The notes under the pieces are model-generated. The model did not search any database and was not told where the DNA came from. It saw nothing but the letters and a program-made list of their open reading frames with translations. Shown piece after piece: positions 40,928 through 49,479 of a stretch of DNA of 64,000 nucleotides. This DNA comes from an uncultured Gammaproteobacteria bacterium (GTDB taxonomy: Bacteria; Pseudomonadota; Gammaproteobacteria; HK1), in NCBI GenBank assembly GCA_947258715.1, contig CAMYJH010000001.1, forward strand, positions 101,959-165,958, written 5' to 3'. The position numbers and the translations under genes are program-made. Each line of letters begins with the position of its first letter. The first letter of the stretch is position 1.

Positions 40928-41200
40928 TTGCCAAAAATCGAGATCTACAATTCCGAATCATGTCCCTTCTGCCGGGGTACAATTCGCTTGCTCAAGGACG
41001 AGGGCGTGGAGTTCGCCCTTTATTCCATCGATGGAGACCTACGCAAACGAAGAGAGATAACGGCACGCGGCAGTGACCACTCGGTGCCGCAGATTTTCAT
41101 GGGCCAACGTCCGATTGGCGGATTCGACGAACTCACGGCCCTGATCTTTAACGGCGAGCTGGACTCGCTGCTTGGGCTCGGGCGCCGGCACTCCGGTTGA
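40928..41200 (+). CDS. Glutaredoxin (CPFC type)
   Basis: A glutaredoxin of about 90 residues. It has IEIYNSESCPFCRGTIRLL with the dithiol active site CPFC, the cis-Pro region HSVPQIFMGQRPIGGFDEL and a short C-terminal helix. Class I dithiol glutaredoxins reduce disulfides with glutathione; the C-P-F-C site is close to GrxC (CPYC). The TTG at 40928 gives the normal length; the frame stays open to 40700, so an upstream ATG (40700 or 40832) is possible but would add a leader with no similarity. Start is uncertain. The gene overlaps no neighbour; hslR follows in 19 bases. Confidence 0.85.
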   Translation: MPKIEIYNSESCPFCRGTIRLLKDEGVEFALYSIDGDLRKRREITARGSDHSVPQIFMGQRPIGGFDELTALIFNGELDSLLGLGRRHSG

Positions 41201-41219
41201 ATCCGCCACCCGCCCGCAG

Positions 41220-41615
41220 ATGTCAGCAGAGTTCGAGACCTCACAGCGCCTGGACAAATGGCTCTGGGCGGCGCGGTTTTTCAAAACCCGAAATACGGCC
41301 GCGGCGGCAATTTCCGGCGGCAAAGTACAGTGCGACCACGAGCGGGTGAAGCCAGCCCGGCGCATTCGCCCGGGAACCCGGCTTAGAATCCGCCGCGGCC
41401 CGATGTTGTGGGAGGTAGTGGTGGTCGCGCTTGCGAATCAAAGGCGACCGGCGAAAGAGGCGGCGCTGCTTTATACCGAAACCGAAGCCAGTATCGCGCT
41501 GCGAAAAGCTGAAGCCGAACGCCGCAAGCAGCGCTCCGAGCAGCGCCAGCGCGGTCTCGGTCGGCCGACCAAACGAGAACGGCGGCAGCTCCAGCGTCTG
41601 AAGGAGAACCCTTGA
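41220..41615 (+). CDS. hslR: Heat-shock protein 15, S4 RNA-binding domain
   Basis: Ribosome-rescue factor that binds the free 50S subunit carrying a nascent chain. The 131-residue product shows the S4 domain from QRLDKWLWAARFFKTRNTAAAAISGGKVQ to ARRIRPGTRLRIRRG, then a basic, lysine/arginine-rich tail (about residues 85-131). The ATG at 41220 matches the family start; the upstream extension overlaps the glutaredoxin end. Confidence 0.92.
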   Translation: MSAEFETSQRLDKWLWAARFFKTRNTAAAAISGGKVQCDHERVKPARRIRPGTRLRIRRGPMLWEVVVVALANQRRPAKEAALLYTETEASIALRKAEAERRKQRSEQRQRGLGRPTKRERRQLQRLKENP

Positions 41616-41723
41616 ACCCTCGGCAATAAGAGGCGCGAAGTCATGGATCGTGAATCAGGGATAGGGACAGCAGAGTAGAAGTCGCCCGCCTCAATTTACG
41701 GCACACCATCTGCCGCCGTTCAG

Positions 41724-42041
41724 CTAAGCGTATCGTTTGTGGTCCCGGCGCCGCCTGCCGGCGCGCTGCACGACGACACCCCGAATCGCGGACAGCCCGT
41801 TTTGCGGTCGGATCACCTCATAGCCAACCCCCAGCGCCTCGAGGCAGATGTCGTCACCGTGCAAGCGCAAGCGCCGAAACACCAATGCGCCGTCGTGCTC
41901 GGCCAACACGAATGCGCCGTCGCCGGCGACACCCGTGGGATCGACGATGATGACACAGCCGAGCGGAAACTCGGGCGCCATGCTCTCGTCCCCAACGTGC
42001 AGGGCGTAGGGCTCGGCTTCTATACAGGTGCGCGGTTCCAT
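41724..42041 (-). CDS. S24 peptidase-like (LexA/UmuD-fold) protein, no DNA-binding domain
   Basis: A 105-residue protein with the LexA C-terminal fold. The nucleophile loop GDESMAPEFPLGCVIIVDPTG carries the Ser-Met pair. The lysine that completes the dyad in LexA (in VKRF) aligns with an Arg in LVFRRLRL, so it may not self-cleave. There is no helix-turn-helix. I start at ATG 42041, which leaves about 20 residues before the nucleophile loop. Similar stand-alone S24-like genes are common in gammaproteobacteria; the role is unknown. Divergent from the TetR gene. Confidence 0.7.
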   Translation of the reverse strand: MEPRTCIEAEPYALHVGDESMAPEFPLGCVIIVDPTGVAGDGAFVLAEHDGALVFRRLRLHGDDICLEALGVGYEVIRPQNGLSAIRGVVVQRAGRRRRDHKRYA

Positions 42042-42134
42042 GGAATGGAGACCATAAACTCGGGCCAGGCGCGAGTATAGCGCCGGACCCGGATCATTGA
42101 CGGGACTTGATCCCACTGCTTGTGAAGGATATAA

Positions 42135-42152
42135 AACTAACGGTCGTTTGTT
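42135..42152 (+). promoter_or_regulatory. Candidate TetR-type operator
   Basis: AACTAACGGTCGTTTGTT is a near-palindrome with arms AAC-AACG and CGTT-GTT around a central GT. It is the size and form expected for a TetR dimer and lies 21 bases before the proposed TTG start of the TetR gene, within its upstream region. Autoregulation is inferred. Confidence 0.5.
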
Positions 42153-42172
42153 TTTTATCAATCATCGATAAA

Positions 42173-42745
42173 TTGACTCAGGCCCGCGCGCCGCGCCAGG
42201 ACAATCGGTGCCAGAACATACTCGAGGCCGCTGCCCGTCTGTTTGCCCGGCAGGGCTACCACGCGACTTCCATCCGCGATATCGCCGCCGCGGCGGAGAT
42301 GCTGCCGGGGTCGGTCTATTACCATTTCGCCTCCAAGGAAGCGCTGCTGCTCGCTGTTTACGCCGAGGGAGTCGCCCGCATTGCCGCTCATGTGGACGCC
42401 GCGGTGGCAAAGAAACGCACGCCCGGCGCGCGGCTGGAAGCGGCCTGCGCAGCGCATCTGGAAATGCTTCTGGATCGAAGCGACTACGCCCAGGTAGTGG
42501 TCAGGGTGTTGCCCCAGGACGCAGAGGCAATCGCCGCCGACCTCATTGCGCTGAGGGATGATTACGAGCACCGCTTCCGCGATCTGATTGCCGCCCTGCC
42601 GCTTTCCCGCCGCGCCGACCGGAGGCTGCTGCGTCTCGGTCTGCTCGGCGCGCTCAATGGGGCCAAGGTTTGGTACCGGTGCGGGAAACAAGCGCCGGCC
42701 TCCATAGCCCGCAGTTTGCTGCAAGCAATAGTCCCCGCTGCCTAA
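42173..42745 (+). CDS. TetR/AcrR family transcriptional regulator
   Basis: A repressor of about 190 residues. The N-terminal helix-turn-helix reads NILEAAARLFARQGYHATSIRDIAAAAEMLPGSVYYHFASKEALL, which is canonical. The C-terminal ligand domain is unassigned. The frame is open back to ATG 42107, but that would put the operator-like palindrome inside the gene, so I favour the TTG at 42173 (no strong ribosome site either way). Three bases separate its stop from the B12-subunit start, so it is the first gene of the acyl-CoA mutase operon and probably controls it in response to an acyl-CoA. Confidence 0.85.
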   Translation: MTQARAPRQDNRCQNILEAAARLFARQGYHATSIRDIAAAAEMLPGSVYYHFASKEALLLAVYAEGVARIAAHVDAAVAKKRTPGARLEAACAAHLEMLLDRSDYAQVVVRVLPQDAEAIAADLIALRDDYEHRFRDLIAALPLSRRADRRLLRLGLLGALNGAKVWYRCGKQAPASIARSLLQAIVPAA

Positions 42746-42747
42746 GG

Positions 42748-43182
42748 ATGAGCACGTCGGCACAACGGCCGTACCGCGTGCTGGTAAGCAAGATTGGACT
42801 CGACGGCCACGACCGCGGCAGCCGTATCGTCGCCGCTTATCTGCGCGACGCCGGCATGGAGGTGATCTACACCGCCCCATGGCAGGAAGTCCAGGCGCTG
42901 GTGAGGATGGCCAGCGACGAAGACGTGGACCTAATCGGCATCAGCTCACTGGCGACCGATCACCTGCTGCTTCCGAAACTGCTCGAAGCCCTGCGCGCCG
43001 CCGATCTCGGCGACCTTCCGGTCGTAGTTGGCGGCATCGTCCCCGACGAGGATGAACAGGCGCTGATCGAGGCTGGGGTACGGCGGGTCTTTCACCCGGG
43101 ATCTTCGCGAGACGAGATCGTCAGCACGGTCGCCGCCCTCGCAGCAGAGGCGCGAATCCAGCGCAAGACAGAGAGCTTTTAG
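42748..43182 (+). CDS. Cobalamin-binding subunit of an acyl-CoA mutase
   Basis: A 144-residue B12-binding protein equal to the C-terminal domain of methylmalonyl-CoA mutase. It has the adenosylcobalamin motif DGHDRG (Asp19, His21, Gly24), with the His as cobalt ligand, then [21 protein letters not shown] and [15 protein letters not shown] typical of the nucleotide tail pocket. In isobutyryl- and hydroxyisobutyryl-CoA mutases the B12 domain is also a separate subunit. The ATG at 42748 is preceded by AAGG. It lies 26 bases before the catalytic subunit. Confidence 0.92.
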   Translation: MSTSAQRPYRVLVSKIGLDGHDRGSRIVAAYLRDAGMEVIYTAPWQEVQALVRMASDEDVDLIGISSLATDHLLLPKLLEALRAADLGDLPVVVGGIVPDEDEQALIEAGVRRVFHPGSSRDEIVSTVAALAAEARIQRKTESF

Positions 43183-43207
43183 CCGATTTCGGAGGGAGAT
43201 TCCATCC

Positions 43208-44890
43208 ATGCGTCGTCAGCCTTCACAGTTGCCTTTGCCTGGATTCGACCAGGCCCGCGCCGAGTGGCGCCGCGCCTATGGCGAGCAGTTGCCCGAGGAG
43301 CGACCCATTTTCAACCGCTCCGGCATCGAAATAGCGCCCCTGTACACGCCGGAACATTTCAGCGACGAGCGATATATGGACGCCCTCGGTTTCCCGGGAC
43401 ACGGCCCCATGACCCGCGGGATTTATCCCAGCATGCACCGCGGCCGCGCATGGAGCCAGCGCCAGCTCATCGGCCTCGGCGTACCCGAAGACTACAACCG
43501 AAGGCTGAAACGCATTCTTGCCTCCGGCGGGACCGCCGTGAGCCTTATCCCCTGCAACTCCGTTTACCGCGGACTCGACGCCGATCAGGTGGACCCGCTG
43601 TTGCTCGGCACCTGTGGCGCGGTGGTCAACACGGTGGACGACATGGATGCGTGCTTCGCCGACGTGGCTGTGGACGAACTTTCCACCGCCATGAACGATC
43701 CCCTGCCCTTTACTCTGCTGGCGCTGTTGCTGGCGGTGTCGGATCGACGGGGAATACCGTGGACAAAGCTGACCGGAACCTCTAACCAGAGCGATTACAT
43801 CTCCCACTTCGTCGCCAACCACATGTTCTTCCGCATCGCCCTCCCTGGCTCGCGGCGGATCCTCATCGACCACATCGAGTTCACCAATAGACACGTGCCC
43901 GGCTGGAATCCGGTGTCGGTCGTCGGTCAACACATGCAGCAGGCCGGCGCGACCCCGGCGGAGGCCATGGCGTTCACCCTCTGCACCGCGGTCCAGTATG
44001 CCGAGGACTGCATCGCCCGGGGCATGGACCCGGACACATTCCTGCCTCGATTTACCTTTTTCTTCGACATCTCCATCAGCTTTTTCGAAGAGATCGCCAA
44101 GTTCCGCGCCGGTCGCCGGATCTGGGCGCGCATCGTGCGCCAGCGGTTCGGCGCCAGGAACCCGCGCGCCGCGCGGTTCAAGTTTCATGCTCAGACTTCC
44201 GGCGTCGACCTCACGCGGCAGCAGCCGTACAACAACATCGCCCGGGTGACGGCCCAGGCCATGGCCGGCATTTTTGGCGGGCTGCAGTCGCTTCACACCG
44301 ATGCTTATGACGAGGTGCTCAGCGTGCCCACCGAACACGCGGCGCGCATCGCGGTGTGCACCCAGAACATACTTCGCGAAGAAGCCCAATTGGGCGACGT
44401 GATCGATCCTCTGGGCGGCTCGTATTACCTTGAACACCTGACCAACGAAACAGAGGCTTTGATCGAGTCTCTCATCGCCAAGGTCGATGACGCCGGGGGA
44501 ATGTACCGCGCAGTGGAAACGGGCTTGGTGCAGACCATGATTGGAGAATCTGCGATGCGCTTCCAGGCCAGAGTGGACAACGGAGAACAAACCGTGGTCG
44601 GCGTCAACAAGTACCGGCTCGAGGAGGACTCCGACGCCCGCGCTTCGCTCAAACGGCCATCGCCGGAAAAGATTGAGGCCCAGCTGGAATCACTAAGACA
44701 ATACAAGAAAGGCCGCGACAGCGCCGCTGTCCAGCGGGCGCTGGAGACGCTCACCAGAGTTGCCGACAGCGAAAACGAAAACGTGTACGCGGCCTTGGTC
44801 GAGGCCACCATCGCCGGCGCCACCCATGGCGAAGTTGTGGCCGTCCTGCGCCGGGAAATGGGCGACGGCGAGCCGCTCATCGTCCCGTGA
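43208..44890 (+). CDS. Acyl-CoA mutase catalytic (large) subunit, divergent
   Basis: A 560-residue TIM-barrel subunit of the methylmalonyl-CoA mutase family without its own B12 domain. Shared features: [18 protein letters not shown] near residue 70-87, [25 protein letters not shown] with the catalytic His (His242), and the late [27 protein letters not shown] and VGVNKYR. Substrate-pocket positions differ: the Tyr that contacts the carboxylate in methylmalonyl-CoA mutase (Tyr89; Phe in isobutyryl, Ile in 2-hydroxyisobutyryl mutases) is Leu87, and the usual FDLPT-RGYD loop reads [13 protein letters not shown]. So it is likely to isomerise another acyl-CoA. Overlaps meaB by four bases. Confidence 0.88.
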   Translation: MRRQPSQLPLPGFDQARAEWRRAYGEQLPEERPIFNRSGIEIAPLYTPEHFSDERYMDALGFPGHGPMTRGIYPSMHRGRAWSQRQLIGLGVPEDYNRRLKRILASGGTAVSLIPCNSVYRGLDADQVDPLLLGTCGAVVNTVDDMDACFADVAVDELSTAMNDPLPFTLLALLLAVSDRRGIPWTKLTGTSNQSDYISHFVANHMFFRIALPGSRRILIDHIEFTNRHVPGWNPVSVVGQHMQQAGATPAEAMAFTLCTAVQYAEDCIARGMDPDTFLPRFTFFFDISISFFEEIAKFRAGRRIWARIVRQRFGARNPRAARFKFHAQTSGVDLTRQQPYNNIARVTAQAMAGIFGGLQSLHTDAYDEVLSVPTEHAARIAVCTQNILREEAQLGDVIDPLGGSYYLEHLTNETEALIESLIAKVDDAGGMYRAVETGLVQTMIGESAMRFQARVDNGEQTVVGVNKYRLEEDSDARASLKRPSPEKIEAQLESLRQYKKGRDSAAVQRALETLTRVADSENENVYAALVEATIAGATHGEVVAVLRREMGDGEPLIVP

Positions 44891-45858
44891 GCGTCCGGCC
44901 CGCGGTCGAGTCATGGGGCGCAAGCGATCTCGCTGCGCGGGTGCGCGCCGGGAACCGCGCCTCAATCGCAAGGGCGATCTCCACTGTCGAGGCGGGTGGT
45001 AAAGCCAGCGCGGAACTGCTCAAGGCGCTGCACGAAGCCACCGGCCGGGCGCGCCTGTTCGGAATCACCGGCGCCCCCGGCGTGGGCAAGTCCACCCTCG
45101 TCGGTGCCCTCATCGCCGAGCTTCGGAATGGTTATCAAAGTGTGGCCGTGATTGCCGTCGATCCCTCGAGCCCCGTAACCGGCGGCGCCATCCTCGGCGA
45201 TCGTGTTCGTATGACGCAGCACGTCGAAGATGACGGCGTTTTCATCCGTTCCCTGGCCTCCCGTGGCAGCGGTGGGGGCCTCTCCCTGGCAACATCCCGC
45301 GTCGCGGAGGTGCTGGACGCAGCCGGGTTGGAAAACGTAATCATCGAGACCGTGGGCGCCGGACAATCCGAAATCGACGTCATCGACGTCGCCGACATCA
45401 CCACTGTGGTCTGCGCCCCCGGGCTCGGCGACGACATTCAGGCGATGAAAGCCGGGCTGCTGGAGGTGGCCGACGTACTGGTGGTGAACAAGGCCGACGA
45501 CCCCATGGCCACGCTTACGGTGAATCAGCTCGAATCCATGCTGGCGTTGCGCAGCGACGCAGGCCGAAAGGTGCCGCTGCTGAAAACGGCGGCCAGAGAC
45601 GCCGTCGGAATCCCGGAGCTCGCCGACGCGCTGAATCAAGCGTTTGAAAAACTGGATCAGCAAGGCCGCGCCGAGCGCAGACTCCAGCGTATGCAGCGGC
45701 TGCTCGCCACCGTAGCCGGTGGCATCGTCGCGCGGCGGCTGAAGGCCACTCGAGGGAGAAGATTGGATCAATTGTTGACCCGAATGGCCGCCGGCGAGCT
45801 GGACGTGGAGACCGCCGCCGTGGCGCTGTTGAAAAGCGATGTCTGGCGGCAAGATTGA
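44887..45858 (+). CDS. MeaB-family GTPase (mutase chaperone)
   Basis: G-protein chaperone that loads and protects adenosylcobalamin in acyl-CoA mutases. The 323-residue product has a P-loop GAPGVGKST (residues 62-70), [22 protein letters not shown] (switch and Mg region), [15 protein letters not shown], the [10 protein letters not shown] switch and NKAD for guanine binding. GTG start, overlapping the mutase stop (GTGA). In isobutyryl mutase systems it is often fused to the mutase; here it is separate. Confidence 0.93.
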   Translation: MSVRPAVESWGASDLAARVRAGNRASIARAISTVEAGGKASAELLKALHEATGRARLFGITGAPGVGKSTLVGALIAELRNGYQSVAVIAVDPSSPVTGGAILGDRVRMTQHVEDDGVFIRSLASRGSGGGLSLATSRVAEVLDAAGLENVIIETVGAGQSEIDVIDVADITTVVCAPGLGDDIQAMKAGLLEVADVLVVNKADDPMATLTVNQLESMLALRSDAGRKVPLLKTAARDAVGIPELADALNQAFEKLDQQGRAERRLQRMQRLLATVAGGIVARRLKATRGRRLDQLLTRMAAGELDVETAAVALLKSDVWRQD

Positions 45859-46270
45859 AAAGCGGGTTACCGCAAATCTCGCCGCCCTGGCCCACAGGGA
45901 CCGATTCATGGCGCTTCTGGGCGCCGAGCTGGTCGAAGCCGACAAGGGTTTCGCCCTCGTGCGGGCGGAAGTCCGGCCCGATCACATCAACTTCAACGGC
46001 AGCTGTCACGGCGGATTCACTTTTGCTCTGGCGGACATGGCCTTCGGCATTGCCTCGAATTCCCATGGTGTGCCGGCTGCCGGCATAGACGCCCACGTCA
46101 CCTATCTCACCGCGGCTTATCAAGGCGACGTACTGATGGCGACCGCGCGCGAGATTTCCCGCAGTCGAAGGATCGGCAGCTACAGCATCGACGTGGCGCG
46201 GGCAGACGGGCGCCTGGTGGCGCGTTTCACCGGTACGGTTTTCGTGAGTGACGAAGGTCGCGAACCGTAG
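45839..46270 (+). CDS. PaaI-type hotdog thioesterase
   Basis: A 143-residue hotdog-fold acyl-CoA thioesterase resembling PaaI: NFNGSCHGGFTFALADMAFGIASNSHG contains the HGG active-site loop and the downstream Asp. PaaI releases hydroxyphenylacetyl-CoA and similar stuck CoA esters. It overlaps the meaB end by 20 bases, so it belongs to the mutase operon and may hydrolyse the mutase product or rescue CoA from a dead-end ester. No other phenylacetate genes are nearby. Confidence 0.87.
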   Translation: MSGGKIEKRVTANLAALAHRDRFMALLGAELVEADKGFALVRAEVRPDHINFNGSCHGGFTFALADMAFGIASNSHGVPAAGIDAHVTYLTAAYQGDVLMATAREISRSRRIGSYSIDVARADGRLVARFTGTVFVSDEGREP

Positions 46271-46394
46271 GGGGGAGTTGCGAGGGATGGCATGTCCTAA
46301 ATCGCCGTCCCGGTATCCGTCTCACACGCCGCGAATCGCGATTCACCGATCACGAATCTCTGAGGCCCCGAACCGCCCAATCTAATCCACCGCA

Positions 46395-46422
46395 CGAAAG
46401 CTCGCTGCGACAGCGAGCTTCG
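46395..46422. terminator. Hairpin between convergent thioesterase genes
   Basis: CGAAAGCTCGCTG and CAGCGAGCTTCG pair around the loop CGA, with one bulged A. A 12-bp stem lying between two convergent genes (45839-46270 and 46442-46924). There is no T-run, so it may be a bidirectional transcription or RNA-stability hairpin rather than a classical terminator. Confidence 0.45.
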
Positions 46423-46441
46423 GCCAACGCGTATCCTGAGC

Positions 46442-46924
46442 TCAGCCCACCATGTAGGTACACGTTCCCGAGGCGATCATTTCGCTGTTCTCGTCATGCA
46501 TTTCCGTGTGTATCACGGCGACACGGCTTCCCTTGCGCAAGGTACGGGCGCTGGCGGTGAAGTGAAGACCCCGGCCAGGACGCAGGAAATCCACCCGCAT
46601 GTCGATGGTGCCGACGCGGGAAAAGCGGGCGAACCGTTCCTCCCGACTCATGCCCGACGCGTCCTCCGCCAGCGAGGAATAGGCAACCAGCCCAGCGGTT
46701 GCATCCAGCGTCGCCGAGATGACGCCTCCATGGAGAATACCGCGGGAGTAATTACCCACGAACTCGTCGCGCATGGTAAGCCGAACCGAGGCCTCGTCAC
46801 TGCCAACCGAGAGGATCTTCAGGCCGAGCATGCGATTGAACGCAATCCGGCTCTCGAACATGTGGCGCACGACGGACATGAGATCGCCCGTTTGCGCCAA
46901 GGAGTCTCCCTTGATTTCACTCAT
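46442..46924 (-). CDS. PaaI/YigI-like hotdog thioesterase
   Basis: A 160-residue hotdog-fold protein. The active-site stretch is RGILHGGVISATLDATAGLVAYSSL with the HGG loop, followed by the MRVDFLRPGRG turn and a C-terminal HTEMHDENSEMIASGTCTYMVG. Family members hydrolyse short/medium or aromatic acyl-CoA; specificity is not determined. It converges on the mutase operon and is divergent in origin from the PaaI-type gene across the hairpin. Confidence 0.82.
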   Translation of the reverse strand: MSEIKGDSLAQTGDLMSVVRHMFESRIAFNRMLGLKILSVGSDEASVRLTMRDEFVGNYSRGILHGGVISATLDATAGLVAYSSLAEDASGMSREERFARFSRVGTIDMRVDFLRPGRGLHFTASARTLRKGSRVAVIHTEMHDENSEMIASGTCTYMVG

Positions 46925-47064
46925 CTTCGCTCTTCCCGGAGCTTATCCAATCGCTGTATACGCCAGCAGCCACGGTCGATAGTCTCGACGGAGGTCGCCC
47001 CCGGGGGCCTCGCCTGCCGGTGCAGTCAACCGCCTGCGGAAAAATGGAGTTTATCAGCAGCCCG

Positions 47065-47397
47065 TCATGCGCCAAGCATGAGGGATTTCAGGTTGGAGGC
47101 GGCCAGCAGTCCAACCAGCACAATCAGTGAGGCGAAAAATAAAACGCAGGCGCCGTGAACGACGACCGCAGGCGTTCCTCGTTGCATCACCGCCGCCAGG
47201 TCTTTGGTCGCCCAAGTGACATAAGCGACCAGCAGGGGAATCGAAAGAAAAAACATTCCCGACAGGACGAAATGCGCGCCCATGGTGGCCTCCAGCGCGA
47301 CTAGGACCAGGCACAGCGCCCAGAACACCGCAGCCACGATCAACATCTGACGCCAAACGCGGATCAGCGCAAGTTGAGATTGCAGCCGCATATCCAT
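47065..47397 (-). CDS. Small integral membrane protein, unknown function
   Basis: 110 residues with three hydrophobic segments (about 19-35, 42-62 and 80-101) and a short basic N-terminus (LQSQLALIRVWRQ). The layout resembles the ATP-synthase I/YGGT kind of small membrane protein, but I see no diagnostic motif. Stands alone between the thioesterase and rhodanese genes. Confidence 0.55.
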   Translation of the reverse strand: MDMRLQSQLALIRVWRQMLIVAAVFWALCLVLVALEATMGAHFVLSGMFFLSIPLLVAYVTWATKDLAAVMQRGTPAVVVHGACVLFFASLIVLVGLLAASNLKSLMLGA

Positions 47398-47558
47398 AGT
47401 CGGATTTTCGCCTTCCGCTCTAAGCTTGCTTAAAATTACTCTAGTTCATGCTTCCGCCAGCGGCAACGCGAACGCCGGATGGAACCGGGTTGAAAGTTCT
47501 CAGCATAGATTTATAGTGGACTTCGTCCAGGAAAGCGTTGTGTAAAAGGACTCGAAAT

Positions 47559-47987
47559 ATGGCGGAGAAGCATGCAAAATCCTTGAGTCCCAAGCAGGCG
47601 TACGATCTGCTGAGGGAGGATCCGAGAGCCGTGCTGGTCGACATTCGCTCCACCATGGAGTATCTGTTTGTCGGCCACCCCGCGGGCTCCATTCACGTTG
47701 CCTGGATTGACGAACCCGAGTGGATTATCAACCCGCACTTCGTTACCGACGTTCGTAAGATACTCCTGGGCGGCGCCACTTCTCACGACGATATCAGCGG
47801 CGCGCCTGTGGTTCTCATCTGCCGCAGCGGCAAGCGTTCTATCGATGCCGGCAAGGCGTTGCTCAACGCGGGATTCAGCGAGGTCTATTTTGTCGTCGAA
47901 GGATTCGAGGGGGATCTGGACGAGAACCGGCACCGGGGAACCGTGGGCGGCTGGCGCTACCATGGACTACCATGGGAGCAATGTTGA
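47559..47987 (+). CDS. Rhodanese-like sulfurtransferase
   Basis: A single-domain rhodanese of 142 residues. It has SPKQAYDLLREDPRAVLVDIRSTMEYLFVGHPAGSIHVAW and the active-site loop CRSGKRS with the persulfide-forming Cys, then GFSEVYFVVEGFEGDLDENRHRG. The start ATG at 47559 has an AAGGA ribosome site eight bases upstream. The tail GTVGGWRYHGLPWEQC ends with a second Cys. Rhodaneses with such tails occur in sulfur-oxidising bacteria, which fits the DsrC found at 35 kb, but there is no operon link. Confidence 0.9.
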   Translation: MAEKHAKSLSPKQAYDLLREDPRAVLVDIRSTMEYLFVGHPAGSIHVAWIDEPEWIINPHFVTDVRKILLGGATSHDDISGAPVVLICRSGKRSIDAGKALLNAGFSEVYFVVEGFEGDLDENRHRGTVGGWRYHGLPWEQC

Positions 47988-48432
47988 CACGTTAGCAGAA
48001 ACTGAACGAAGCGGGCTTGCCCACGTCAACGACCAGGTTTATCGACGCCAGGAAGAACCACCCGGCCAGCGCGCGGCAACACCTTCGCCTGAACCAGGGA
48101 TCCAAGCCACTGGTCTCCGCCTCGGCCAGCGGAACGGTGTGAACACGCGTAGAAACGCGCTTAGCTACCAACACTGTTCTAGAAGTCTCAGAGTCAGCAG
48201 CGCGCTCTTTCGCTATCGAATCCGTAATGAGATTGATACGTTCAGTGACGGAGACGTGTTCGGTATTCAATCGCCTAACGAGGTATCTGGTGAAGATAGC
48301 TGGCCGTCAGTTTTGCCGCGAACACGGCCGTTTCGGCCGACCGCTGCGATGCCTTGCCTGCCGGAGTGCCGTTTCCGGTGGTCTAAGTTCGTCAGGTTGG
48401 AAGGTCTGAAGCGTGCTTTTTTTTAATCCCGA
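47988..48432. other. Intergenic region after rhodanese gene
   Basis: About 445 bases between the convergent rhodanese and ROK-kinase genes. A run of eight T (48417-48425) lies at the end, but the preceding bases do not form a clear GC hairpin. Open frames on both strands lack any recognisable domain. I see no gene. Confidence 0.5.
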
Positions 48433-49335
48433 TCAACGCTCCGGCGGCCACAGCCACGCGGCACCGCGCACGCCGCTGGAGTCACCGTGAACGGGAGGAA
48501 GCAAAGGCGTGTCGACTTCATCGGAGAACACCCAGCGGCTCCAAAGACCGGGCACATGGCGGTAAAGTCGCTCCATCTTCGAAAGTCCGCCACCGAGAAC
48601 AATGACATCCGGATCGAGCACGTTGATAACATGCGCGAGCGAGCGAGCCATGCGATTTTCGTAGCGCTGCATGCATGCTTCCGCCTCCTTGTCGCCCTTT
48701 GCGGCAAGATCGGCAATCGCCGCCGGTTCTAGATTCCGTCCGCAGACGGCTTCAAAATCCCGTGTCAGCGCTGGACCCGACAAAAAAGTCTCGATGCAGC
48801 CGCGGGCGCCGCAATAACAATTGGAACCCGGAAGTTCGTCGCTGAACGGCCAGGGAATCGGGTTGTGACCCCATTCCCCGGCGATGGCGTTACGACCCGG
48901 AAGGGATTCTCCGTCAACGACGATACCTCCGCCCACGCCGGTTCCCACAATGACGCCGAATACCACCCCGGCGCCGGCTCCCGCTCCGTCCACGGCCTCG
49001 GAGAGGGCGAAACAGTTGGCGTCGTTGCTTACCCTCACTTTTCTCGCCAAGATTCGCTCCAAATCCTGGTCCAGTCGATGCCCGATGAGGCACGTGGAGT
49101 TGGCGTTCTTGATTAGACCGCTTGCCGGCGACAAAGCCCCCGGCGCTCCAACACCAACACTCCCCGTCGAACCGGTTTGCGACTCCATTTCCGTCACCAG
49201 AGACGCGATAGCCTGAAGCGTGCCTGGATAATCATCTTGCGGCGTCGGCACCCGCAGCCGCGCAAGCTCCCGGCCGTCGTCGGAGAAGGCGGCCGCCTCA
49301 ATTTTGCTGCCGCCGAGGTCAATCCCGATTCTCAT
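48433..49335 (-). CDS. ROK-family sugar kinase (fructokinase/NAG-kinase-like)
   Basis: A 300-residue ROK kinase. N-terminal ATP loop IGIDLGGSKIEAAAF, VSNDANCFALSEAVDGAG with the catalytic Asp, EWGHNPIPW, the zinc site CYCGARGCIETFLSGPAL and the LDPDVIVLGGGLSKM segment. Such enzymes phosphorylate fructose, mannose or N-acetylated hexosamines; the substrate is not resolvable. No transporter or regulator is beside it. Confidence 0.93.
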   Translation of the reverse strand: MRIGIDLGGSKIEAAAFSDDGRELARLRVPTPQDDYPGTLQAIASLVTEMESQTGSTGSVGVGAPGALSPASGLIKNANSTCLIGHRLDQDLERILARKVRVSNDANCFALSEAVDGAGAGAGVVFGVIVGTGVGGGIVVDGESLPGRNAIAGEWGHNPIPWPFSDELPGSNCYCGARGCIETFLSGPALTRDFEAVCGRNLEPAAIADLAAKGDKEAEACMQRYENRMARSLAHVINVLDPDVIVLGGGLSKMERLYRHVPGLWSRWVFSDEVDTPLLPPVHGDSSGVRGAAWLWPPER

Positions 49336-49479
49336 CAGATCCCAATATCCGATTCATGTCAGGGCGAGACGCCGCGGCATCGAAATCCACTCCCGTTAGC
49401 GAATCAGAACGCGCCATCGGGCGCAATTTTAATGCATCAAACCAGGCGACTTGTTCGGAAAGCTTCCCGCCTTCGCGCT

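Noticed and set aside
42107..42172. Longer N-terminus for the TetR regulator from ATG 42107
   Set aside because: It would place the operator-like palindrome inside the coding sequence and adds residues without family similarity.
43223..44590. A 455-codon open frame on the minus strand opposite the mutase gene
   Set aside because: High-GC antisense shadow of a well-supported gene; its translation is His/Gly/Arg-rich with no domain.
46333..46364. Possible CRISPR-like or phage repeat in the ATTCACCGATCACG tract
   Set aside because: Short, imperfect and without regular spacing; no cas genes in the window.
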